Assembly: GCA_023248785.1 (NCBI GenBank)
Contig: JAHFDX010000280.1
Coordinates: forward strand, 1-5,648
DNA: 5,648 nt
Source of the DNA: Myxococcales bacterium
GTDB lineage: Bacteria; Myxococcota_A; Polyangia; Polyangiales; Polyangiaceae
Direction of reading: 5' to 3'
The notes under the pieces were generated by a model. That model did not search any database, was not told where the DNA came from, and saw only the letters and a list, made by a program, of their open reading frames with translations. Positions within the stretch are counted from its first letter, which is position 1. Each line of letters begins with the position of its first letter. This document shows positions 1-5,345 of the stretch, one piece after another. The translations under genes were made by a program, and so were the position numbers.

Positions 1-1
1 A

Positions 2-328
2 GCGCAACTTGCCGAGACGCGTTCGTTGGAGCGCCTCGCGCTGGGTGGAAAGATGGTCGAAGTGGAGAATGCCTGGGGTGTCGCCTACGAAGCGAAGATG
101 CGGGAAGAAGGTTGGGACCGCGCAGAGCACAAAGCGAAGCAATTCGTTGTCGAAGTGACAGACCAAATGGACCTAGGCATTCGTGATGAGCGAGCCATGA
201 TCGATTCGCTGCGCTCATACGGCAATGCGAGGGTGAACCACTTGTTTGCACTGATGGATTTTAACGTGGCCTTGGCCTCGCTTGCGCAAGCAAGCGGATG
301 GGACGAGGCGGCCCCTACCGGGAAGTAG
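2..328 (+). CDS. TolC-family outer-membrane efflux protein, C-terminal fragment (5' end outside window)
   Basis: The reading frame is open from base 2 to the TAG at 326-328 (108 codons), so the gene begins left of the window. The TTG at base 26 is only an internal codon. The sequence is the typical last part of a TolC-like protein: a long charged amphipathic helix (about residues 18-50, EVENAWGVAYEAKMREEGWD), then a DLGIRDERAMIDSLRSYGNA segment and the final helix FNVALASLAQASGWD. In the family this corresponds to '..LGLxDxxDLxDAxxxYxxAR..YLxAxxDYNVALAxLxxATG'. Such proteins form the trimeric outer-membrane channel of tripartite RND/ABC/MFS pumps or type I secretion. Partner genes would lie upstream, outside the window. 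A short hairpin (347-352 with 355-360) follows the stop but has no T-run. The family call is by motif resemblance; the transported substrate is unknown. Confidence 0.72.
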   Translation, partial: AQLAETRSLERLALGGKMVEVENAWGVAYEAKMREEGWDRAEHKAKQFVVEVTDQMDLGIRDERAMIDSLRSYGNARVNHLFALMDFNVALASLAQASGWDEAAPTGK

Positions 329-833
329 CTCGGCCCGCTGGGGCTTCGTGCGTGCGCACGGAATTTGAAGCGTACCTGCAGCGACTGTCAGGGGCCGTGA
401 TCGTGATCGAGGATGATACGAGATGCGTCGTTGCGTGTGGCGAATGGGCCACCAGCCGGGATGACGCGCACGTCGCGAATCTCTGCTGGAGCATGGTGGC
501 ACAGAGAAGCCACCGTATCGGACTTGGACGCATGCTTCTCTGCGCGCGCCTTTTACCGACATACCGACATCGCGACATCGCGACATCGGCGCCGTCGAAA
601 TGAGCACGAGCCAGCACTCCATATGGCTTTTTCGCGCGCGGAGGATTTGCGATCAGTTCGATCACGAAGAATTTTTTCGCGCCGGGACTCGATCGGTACG
701 ACATGAGACTGACCTGCACGGAAGAGTGGCGAGCAGCTCGAATGGAACCCGTCTTTATCTCTCCTTGGGATTGAACGGAGCGCGCCGGTGGCACACGACG
801 AACAACTACCGGTCCCGTCCCGCTGCTGCGACT
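329..833. other. Gene-poor region between the TolC-like gene and the HD remnant
   Basis: I see no convincing gene in these 505 bases. Several frames stay open by GC bias and overlap one another on both strands without family motifs. The best plus-strand candidate starts at a GTG at 352, 24 bases after the TolC-like stop, and runs to 603 (83 codons, with a fairly natural stretch EAYLQRLSGAVIVIEDDTR). It has no Shine-Dalgarno and its end runs into an octamer repeat, so it is not called. The region contains a small GC hairpin at 347-360 and the octamer repeat at 557-588. Because an HD-domain gene loses its homology just to the right (about 950), this DNA may be the far side of a deletion or rearrangement junction. 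That is inference. Confidence 0.5.
557..588. repeat. 8-bp tandem repeat, four copies
   Basis: Four head-to-tail octamers: CGACATAC followed by three exact copies of CGACATCG (557-564, 565-572, 573-580, 581-588). A run of this kind in non-coding DNA is prone to slippage. No regulatory or recombination role is evident. It lies in the gene-poor stretch between the TolC-like gene and the truncated HD gene. Confidence 0.85.
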
Positions 834-1133
834 TCAGCGTGCGGATGTCGTCGCTGCCGATACCAGTGCCGACACGAGGATTTGACGTGTGGAGAACCGG
901 GCGGTACGAGTGCGCGCTGGCCTCCCGTTTTCACGCGCCCTGCGAGACACGGCGACCGCACATCGTGAATCGACGACGTCGCCACCGAACCTTATCGTCC
1001 ACAGCGCGACACGCAAACAGTGTGCAACGTCGTGACCCGGATCTTTGTCGAGACGGCCGCGTACTTCGAGAAGCAAGGATGCGAGGCCCCGGTCCTGTTC
1101 GATAAGATGCGAGAGATCCGCAAGGTGCTTCAT
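834..1133 (-). pseudogene. HD-domain phosphohydrolase gene, 3'-truncated remnant
   Basis: The minus-strand frame starts at ATG 1133-1131 and ends at TGA 836-834 (99 codons). Residues 1-60 look like a genuine HD-family N-terminus: a helical lead (HLIEQDRGLASLLLEVRGRL) and then DPGHDVAHCLRVALWTIRFG, where His38 (with His34 nearby) would be the first metal ligand. Intact relatives continue with an 'AALLHD' segment carrying the HD doublet, then a final Asp and a total of roughly 200 residues. Here residues 61-99 become Arg/Ser/Thr-rich without recognisable homology. I checked the other minus-strand frames just downstream and found no HD doublet, so this is loss of the 3' part (break near base 950) rather than one frameshift. 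The start overlaps the stop of the upstream gene as ATGA (1130-1133), so the intact gene was translationally coupled to the DinB-methyltransferase. The remnant should have no metal-dependent hydrolase activity. Confidence 0.7.
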
Positions 1134-2362
1134 GCGGGTTGGACTTTCAGGCGCATCGTGACGAGCATCGGCCAACCGACATACTTGGCAATCCGCGGAA
1201 AGCGCACCAAGAGAGCGGCATCCCCCTTGTGTTCCTGTATCGTCTCGATGACGAACCCCGCGCCAAGGGCGGCCGTTACGTACTCGGAAACTGCGTGCTC
1301 GTACCCTTCTACGCGCACCTTGATCCCTGTCATCGGGTCGTCGAAGGACGCCTGCTTGCCGCGGAAGCGCATGGCTTGGTGCATGTCGGAGCAGACGACG
1401 AAGCCGCTCCCTTTGCAGATGCGACGCACCTCGCGGAAGAAGCGCGCGAGATCGGCCACGTGCTCCAACGCGAGGCAGCAGAGGACGGCGTCGAACGTGC
1501 CATCCGCGAATGGCATTGGCTTTCGCAAGTCGTGTTCGACGAAAGTCGCGTTGAGTCCCTGAAGCCGGCTCTTGGCCTCCCCAAGCATTCCGGCGGAGAA
1601 GTCCACGCACGTGACGCGCGCCCCGCCGTCGAGGAGACGCTGCGAATGGCGTCCGGTTCCGCATCCGAGGTCCGCAATGTGGAGACCGTTGACCGAACCA
1701 ACAAGAGCCGGAACGACGATGTCATCGAGAGCGACGAGCGGGTTGCCGTCGCGATCATAGACGGCGGCCCAGCGATCGTACGCTTCGTTTGCCGGTGCAG
1801 CTTGTTCGCCGGTCGACGGCTCACCGACCGTACTGGCTGTTCGCGCCGCATTCTCACGCAGCATGACGATGAGGTCCGTCACGCCCGGATCGCGATCTGC
1901 TTGCATGAGGAGCGTGGTGACCTGCCCACGATGATGAGTCTGGTGATTGAATAGGTGCGACATCGCCCACCAGAGCGGGTGCTCGGACGCGACACCTTTC
2001 CGAACGTAACTAAGAGGGGCGGCGAGCTTGTCGTCGGTGAGGTCCGCGGTCCAAGACTCGATCTCGCCATCCGTCTCCGCCCGCGCACGTCGTAGCTCCT
2101 TGAAGTCGGCGTATAGCTCTTGATCGAGCGCGCGGATGCCACCGGGCCCTATCCAGTCACCGTGGAGATCAACACCTGTGAAGCGCCCCATCCACACACG
2201 ATCGGCCAAGAGCTGGTGGTTGAGGGTCCCGTGGATCGACTTGAAGAAAGCGCCTCGGTCTCGCTTGCGTTCTACGTCAGGCAGCGTCGAGGCGAGGGCA
2301 TATAGCTTGTCGTTTATCCCGTAGTTGTATCGGGCAAGGGTGCGGAAAAGTTCGGGGGTCAT
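1130..2362 (-). CDS. DinB-like four-helix domain fused to class I SAM-dependent methyltransferase
   Basis: An uninterrupted 410-residue protein with two domains. Residues 1-170 are a DinB/DUF664-type helical bundle: SIHGTLNHQLLADRVWMGRF (42-61) and WAMSHLFNHQTHHRGQ (132-147) supply the usual His triad, most likely His49, His140 and His144, which binds a divalent metal in this superfamily. The superfamily includes thiol-S-transferases and many proteins of unknown role. A polar linker (172-193) follows. Residues 194-410 are a UbiE-like Rossmann methyltransferase: AYDRWAAVYDRDGNPLVAL leads in, motif I is DLGCGTGR (231-238), the acidic SAM-ribose ligand is Asp254 in VDFS, the adenine-site region is HDL (277-279), and FDAVLCCLALEHV (290-302) is motif IV. 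Both domains look complete, so this is a fusion rather than a misread junction. The start is ATG 2362-2360, with no clear Shine-Dalgarno. It is cytoplasmic (no signal or membrane segment). It is the first gene of a minus-strand pair with the HD remnant and diverges from the GNAT operon. The substrate is unknown. Confidence 0.9.
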   Translation of the reverse strand: MTPELFRTLARYNYGINDKLYALASTLPDVERKRDRGAFFKSIHGTLNHQLLADRVWMGRFTGVDLHGDWIGPGGIRALDQELYADFKELRRARAETDGEIESWTADLTDDKLAAPLSYVRKGVASEHPLWWAMSHLFNHQTHHRGQVTTLLMQADRDPGVTDLIVMLRENAARTASTVGEPSTGEQAAPANEAYDRWAAVYDRDGNPLVALDDIVVPALVGSVNGLHIADLGCGTGRHSQRLLDGGARVTCVDFSAGMLGEAKSRLQGLNATFVEHDLRKPMPFADGTFDAVLCCLALEHVADLARFFREVRRICKGSGFVVCSDMHQAMRFRGKQASFDDPMTGIKVRVEGYEHAVSEYVTAALGAGFVIETIQEHKGDAALLVRFPRIAKYVGWPMLVTMRLKVQPA

Positions 2363-2648
2363 TGCGGGGCGCAGACTACCATTCGCGCCAGCTCAGCGCC
2401 TCCTACTCCGCGCCCGCTCGCGTGTCGGGGCATGGACGATCAAACAAGCGAGGGAGAGCCCTGCTCTCGCTCGACCCGAACGAGGATGTAGCTCCGTCCG
2501 AGTCCGTTGTCTGGCCGTTTTCGGACCTGGCGGCAACATCCACCGGATCCGCGGTCTTGGAACTACGCGCGAGCTTGCCGGGCCAGCATAGGGCAGGCGG
2601 GTAGCGTGGCCTGCGGAGGACATTCGCAAGAAAAGGGATGGTGTCTCC
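2363..2648. other. Divergent intergenic region, no gene seen
   Basis: These 286 bases separate the start of the minus-strand DinB-methyltransferase gene from the promoter/operator of the plus-strand operon. Open frames occur on both strands but overlap each other, have Arg/Ser/Pro-rich compositions and match no family I know. The promoter of the minus-strand gene should lie here, but I find no clear -35/-10 pair on that strand and no Shine-Dalgarno before its ATG. No copy of the TTCGATATATAT operator core occurs near the minus-strand start, so that gene is probably not under the same repressor. Confidence 0.5.
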
Positions 2649-2677
2649 TTGCACCTCCGGTAGGTTCGATATATATC
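2649..2677 (+). promoter_or_regulatory. Predicted sigma70-type promoter of the GNAT-ArsR-methyltransferase operon
   Basis: TTGCAC (2649-2654) and TATATC (2672-2677) are separated by 17 bases, close to the TTGACA-N17-TATAAT consensus. The -10 lies in the AT core of the 36-bp palindrome, so a protein bound there would block RNA polymerase. Transcription would start at about 2684, within the right arm, leaving a leader of about 14 bases before the ATG at 2698. This is a sequence-based prediction; an alternative -10 (TATATA, 2670-2675) has a shorter 15-base spacer. Confidence 0.5.
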
Positions 2678-2690
2678 GAACCTACCGGAG
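2655..2690. promoter_or_regulatory. Perfect 36-bp palindrome, probable repressor operator (O1)
   Basis: Bases 2655-2672 are the exact reverse complement of 2673-2690: 18 of 18 pairs match, with arms CTCCGGTAGG and CCTACCGGAG around an AT-rich centre. The central 18-mer GTTCGATATATATCGAAC (2664-2681) recurs with two changes at 3293-3310, at the start of the ArsR-type gene. A long dyad lying on the predicted -10 and next to an autoregulator candidate is what a dimeric winged-helix operator looks like. It is not a terminator: no T-run follows, and a start codon lies 8 bases downstream. A hairpin hiding the GGAG in RNA is possible only if transcription begins upstream of 2655. Confidence 0.72.
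2687..2690 (+). promoter_or_regulatory. Shine-Dalgarno that fixes the GNAT start at 2698
   Basis: GGAG (continuing as AGA) lies 7 bases before ATG 2698 and is also the outer end of the palindrome's right arm. It supports 2698 as the start over the in-frame ATG at 2638, which would require translating through the palindrome and adds 20 residues without family similarity. Confidence 0.6.
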
Positions 2691-2697
2691 AGACGCT

Positions 2698-3267
2698 ATG
2701 CCCATTGTGACCAAGGAATTGCGACCCGAGTTGTGGTCAGACCTAGAACGACTCTTCGGCGAGAGCGGCGCTTGTGGAGGCTGTTGGTGCATGTCCTGGC
2801 GTCAGGAGCGCCGCGAGAAGTGGGAAGACGTAAAGGGCTCCCTCGCCAAGCGCCGGCTTTCGCTGCTGGTGAAAGAGGAGAAGGCTCACGGCATCCTCGC
2901 CTACGACGACGGCGAACCCGTAGGGTGGTGCGCGTTCGATTGGAGAGTCGATTTCCCAAAGCTCAATCGAGCTCCTAGCTTGGCATGCGCGGATGCCGAA
3001 AGGGTGTGGTCCGCCCCTTGTTTCTTCGTCAAGCGCAGCCATCGTGGTAAAGGTTTGGCCGGCGTTCTTTTGCGCGCGGCGCTTTCCGCGATGAAGAACT
3101 ATGGGGCGACCATCGTGGAGGCGTATCCGGTCAAACCGTATCCAGCGGGCAAGACGATCCCGCACGCATTTGCATGGACTGGAACCCGCAGCCTCTTCGA
3201 GGCCGCTGGCTTTCGCGTTGCCGGAAACCGCAATGGGGGCAAACAGCGCGTCAGATTGGAGCTGTAG
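2698..3267 (+). CDS. GNAT-family N-acetyltransferase with Cys-rich N-terminal motif
   Basis: A 189-residue protein, normal length for a single GNAT domain. GNAT enzymes transfer an acetyl group from acetyl-CoA to an amine on a small molecule or protein. The N-terminal part has ACGGCWCMSWRQE (25-37), a Cys/Trp motif I recall in one uncharacterised GNAT subgroup. A central beta region (GILAYDDGEPVGWCAFDWR, 65-83) is followed by motif A: VWSAPCFFVKRSHRGKGLAG (103-122), whose R-G-K-G loop (116-119) binds the CoA pyrophosphate. The C-terminal motif B region has HAFAWTGTRSLFEAAGF (156-172), the usual '..G..slFe.aGF' signature. There is no signal peptide or membrane segment, so it is cytoplasmic. 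It is the first gene downstream of the 36-bp operator, and the ArsR-type gene starts 36 bases after its stop, so the two are probably co-transcribed. The substrate is not predictable; a detoxifying acetylation fits the context but is inference. Confidence 0.9.
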   Translation: MPIVTKELRPELWSDLERLFGESGACGGCWCMSWRQERREKWEDVKGSLAKRRLSLLVKEEKAHGILAYDDGEPVGWCAFDWRVDFPKLNRAPSLACADAERVWSAPCFFVKRSHRGKGLAGVLLRAALSAMKNYGATIVEAYPVKPYPAGKTIPHAFAWTGTRSLFEAAGFRVAGNRNGGKQRVRLEL

Positions 3268-3292
3268 TGGGCGTGAGCCATCGGAAGAAGTA

Positions 3293-3310
3293 GTTCGATA
3301 TATATGAAAC
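3293..3310. promoter_or_regulatory. Second operator-like site (O2) at the start of the ArsR-type gene
   Basis: GTTCGATATATATGAAAC matches the centre of the upstream 36-bp palindrome at 16 of 18 positions; its first 13 bases are identical. It is itself an imperfect dyad, 7 of 9 pairs, and lacks the GC arms. It overlaps the ATG at 3304. Its centre (3301/3302) is 629 bp from that of O1 (2672/2673), close to 60 helical turns at 10.5 bp per turn, which would place both sites on the same face of the helix. It may be an internal operator, a second promoter site or a looping partner. No good -35 is visible upstream. Confidence 0.55.
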
Positions 3311-4515
3311 ATAAGATGCTAAACTCGTCTCCTCTATCGCTCTTTCGCAGAGCGTGCTCATTCGAGGTGAGTCTGCGTTTCGAGATGTTCTATGCGCTTC
3401 AGGTTCTGACCGACCCTGATGCGCGGATTCATCGACCGTGGAGGTCAGAGGCTGCCCGGAGACTACCGAAGCGGTTCTTCCGCACGGTCGACGATCTCGG
3501 TGGAAGCTCGCACGTGTGGACGATCGCCGCCGATCTGATTGAACCGGAAGCACTCCCGCAGACGTTTGAGGAGCTAAGGGCAGCGCTTCGTAGAGTCCCC
3601 GAGGAGACCGTAAGGCAGCGATTTCTCCTCGGCCTGCTCCACGAAAAACCGGTTGTAAAAGAGATCATCTCCGGAGCCGACGTTCAAAAGGCCATTTCCA
3701 TGGTCCCAAAAAAGAAACGCGAGTGGTTCGCGTTCATGGGGCTCTTTCCCTACCGACCTGAGGCACCGCTTGCCCTCGCCATTGAGCGCGTCCGAAGCGA
3801 GCCAAACGTCTTTCGTAAGAACCTGCTCGAAGCCTTAGACGACTTCTGGAGATCGTCCTTCGCGGAGACCTGGCGTGACGCGGAGCCCAAGTTTCGCCGC
3901 TCGGCCGAAGAAAAGGAGCGACTCTTCGAATCTTGCACGCTCGCCGAGTTCGCCAGGCTCGCCCTCTTGCGCGTCGAGGTCGACGAAGGGACTGCGACGC
4001 TTCAAGCGATTCGAGGTGGCTATCGTCTGCGGCTTTCGGACATCGAGTGCTGCCATTTTTTGCCTTCGATGTTCAACGACAGGCGTCATTGGTCGGCCTA
4101 CGAATGGGGCAAGGACGGAACGGTTGTCCACTTCCCGTATTTTGATCCAAGCCTCTCGACCGGGGCGATGGGCGGTACGGTAGAGGGCGATCCCGAGATC
4201 GATCCGCCGCTTATTTTTCGAGCACTCGGCGATGCGACGCGGTACGCGCTCGTGACGCTGCTTGCACAAGCGCCGAGAACGTCGACCGAGCTCGTGCACG
4301 CGCTGTCGATCTCGAAGGCGAACATGTCTCATCACCTCCACGAATTGCGTGAAGCGGGCTTGGTCCGGGAGCAGAAAGCGGACGGGAGAAACGTCGAGGT
4401 GTCTCTTCGCCGAGAGGTGTTCGAGCGCCTCTCGGCGGCGACCGTCGCGCAGCTATTTGAGGCCGGAAAACCTATACGGCCACGTCGGCTCAAGAAAACA
4501 AGGAGTACATCATGA
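3304..4515 (+). CDS. ArsR-type winged-helix regulator with a long N-terminal domain
   Basis: A 403-residue protein whose DNA-binding domain is at the C-terminus: LIFRALGDATRYALVTLLAQ (303-322), TSTELVHALSISKANMSHHL (327-346) containing the recognition helix, and the wing LVREQKADGRNVEVSL (353-368), all typical of ArsR/SmtB repressors. The preceding 290 or so residues are helical and charged, without membrane segments. I recall a class of long ArsR-like proteins with a similar ligand-sensing N-terminal part, but cannot name the domain. The usual metal-binding Cys pairs of ArsR/SmtB are absent from the HTH region (the Cys residues are at 18, 211, 249 and 250), so metal sensing is not supported. 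The start is uncertain: ATG 3304 lies inside an operator-like site, with GGAAGAAG (3283-3290) 13 bases upstream; ATG 3316 and ATG 3384 are alternatives. It ends in an ATGA overlap with the methyltransferase gene. It is the likely repressor of its own operon through the two palindromes. Confidence 0.85.
   Translation: MKHKMLNSSPLSLFRRACSFEVSLRFEMFYALQVLTDPDARIHRPWRSEAARRLPKRFFRTVDDLGGSSHVWTIAADLIEPEALPQTFEELRAALRRVPEETVRQRFLLGLLHEKPVVKEIISGADVQKAISMVPKKKREWFAFMGLFPYRPEAPLALAIERVRSEPNVFRKNLLEALDDFWRSSFAETWRDAEPKFRRSAEEKERLFESCTLAEFARLALLRVEVDEGTATLQAIRGGYRLRLSDIECCHFLPSMFNDRRHWSAYEWGKDGTVVHFPYFDPSLSTGAMGGTVEGDPEIDPPLIFRALGDATRYALVTLLAQAPRTSTELVHALSISKANMSHHLHELREAGLVREQKADGRNVEVSLRREVFERLSAATVAQLFEAGKPIRPRRLKKTRSTS
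4500..4505 (+). promoter_or_regulatory. Strong Shine-Dalgarno for the second methyltransferase
   Basis: AAGGAG with a 6-base spacer to ATG 4512, inside the last codons of the ArsR-type gene. It fixes the methyltransferase start and shows that the ATGA-overlapped gene can also initiate independently. Confidence 0.75.
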
Positions 4516-5345
4516 GTGAGTGGAACGATTCACAGAACGCGATGCTTCAATATTACGATGGTGACTACCCGTCGGGCGAACACGGTCAGGTCCCCGGGAA
4601 TTTCGATGAGGTCACCCGCTATCAGGGTCTGATGCACGATGTGGCCCGGTATCGTGAGCTCGTGAAAGAGACCCGCGGTCCCGTGCTTGAGTTGTGCTGC
4701 GGCACGGGCCGGGTCGCGATCCCACTTGCGCGAGACGGTCACCACGTTACCGGGGTCGATCTATCGAAGGAGCTGCTTCGTCAGTTTCGAGGCAATGTGG
4801 AGCGAACGGATCCGAGTCTCCATGATCGGATCATGCTCGTCGAACAGGACGTGACCAGATTGGCCATTGAGAAAAAGAAGTTTCGCACGGCGATCATCGC
4901 GTTCAACAGCCTCCTGTGCATTCCTAAGTTCGAGGACCAACAGCGCGTGCTGCGCAATGTCTTCGAGCATCTTGCCGATGACGGTGTTTTCGTTCTGGAC
5001 ATCGTGAGCCCACTGAAACTCCCGGTCCATGGCGATCCCGTCGCGAAAGCCTTTTTTACCCGTAAAAGCCCGCATACCGGGAACCGGTACACGCGCTTTG
5101 CGATGCTCGATCCATTTGATGAGCGGCATATGCAACGCCTCCACGGCTGGTACGACGAGATCCTGCCGGATGGAACGGTCCGGCGCAGCCTCTACGCAAC
5201 CTACTGGCGGCCCATTTACCGCTTCGAGATCGAACTGATGTTGCAACGCGCAGGGTTCGCGATCGTTTCGCTGGAGGGCGGCCACTTGAAGGAAACCTAT
5301 ACCGCTCAAAGTTCGAGGATGTTTATTCAGGCGAGGAAAGGATGA
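4512..5345 (+). CDS. Class I SAM-dependent methyltransferase
   Basis: A 277-residue Rossmann-fold methyltransferase. A tyrosine-rich N-terminal cap (MLQYYDGDYPSGEHG, 11-25, and VTRYQGLMHDVARYRELV, 34-51) precedes motif I, PVLELCCGTGRVAIPLA (57-73). The ribose-binding acid is Asp83 in VTGVDLS, the adenine-site region is EQDV (111-114), motif IV is the FNSLLCI stretch (131-137), and FVLDIVSP (160-167) is the following strand. The C-terminal region WRPIYRFEIELMLQRAGF (232-249) matches the common '..YRfElelLL..AGF' ending of Methyltransf_25-like proteins. It is cytoplasmic. The gene overlaps its neighbours at both ends (ATGA at 4512-4515 and 5342-5345), so it is translationally coupled to the regulator upstream and to the LysE-like gene downstream. 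It lacks the spread of conserved Cys expected of arsenite methyltransferases (Cys62/63 are within motif I, Cys136 in motif IV), so ArsM is unlikely. The substrate is probably a small molecule; it cannot be named. Confidence 0.9.
   Translation: MSEWNDSQNAMLQYYDGDYPSGEHGQVPGNFDEVTRYQGLMHDVARYRELVKETRGPVLELCCGTGRVAIPLARDGHHVTGVDLSKELLRQFRGNVERTDPSLHDRIMLVEQDVTRLAIEKKKFRTAIIAFNSLLCIPKFEDQQRVLRNVFEHLADDGVFVLDIVSPLKLPVHGDPVAKAFFTRKSPHTGNRYTRFAMLDPFDERHMQRLHGWYDEILPDGTVRRSLYATYWRPIYRFEIELMLQRAGFAIVSLEGGHLKETYTAQSSRMFIQARKG

Noticed and set aside
347..360. Rho-independent terminator after the TolC-like gene
   Set aside because: Only a 6-bp stem with a 2-base loop, followed by GAATTTG rather than a T-run.
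352..603. Possible small gene just after the TolC-like stop (GTG start, 83 codons)
   Set aside because: Its middle looks mildly protein-like, but there is no Shine-Dalgarno, no recognised motif, other frames overlap it, and its end is made of the octamer repeat.
1139..1954. Long plus-strand open frame (271 codons) opposite the DinB-methyltransferase gene
   Set aside because: It is antisense to a protein with clear motifs in two domains, shows no family motif itself, and results from GC-biased codon use.
2403..2654. Minus-strand frame of 83 codons in the divergent intergenic region
   Set aside because: Ser/Arg/Pro-rich, matches nothing I recognise, overlaps equally open frames on the other strand, and begins beside the predicted promoter.
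2655..2690. Palindrome as a transcription terminator for upstream genes
   Set aside because: No T-run follows on either strand, the neighbouring genes diverge from it, and a start codon lies 8 bases away.
2638..2697. Upstream in-frame ATG for the GNAT protein (20 extra residues)
   Set aside because: The extension would translate the 36-bp palindrome, lacks family similarity, and ATG 2698 has a well-placed GGAG.
2698..5345. Arsenic-resistance operon (ArsR, ArsM-like methyltransferase, ArsN-like acetyltransferase)
   Set aside because: The regulator lacks a Cys metal site in its winged helix, the methyltransferase lacks the separated conserved Cys of ArsM, and no arsenite pump or arsenate reductase is present.
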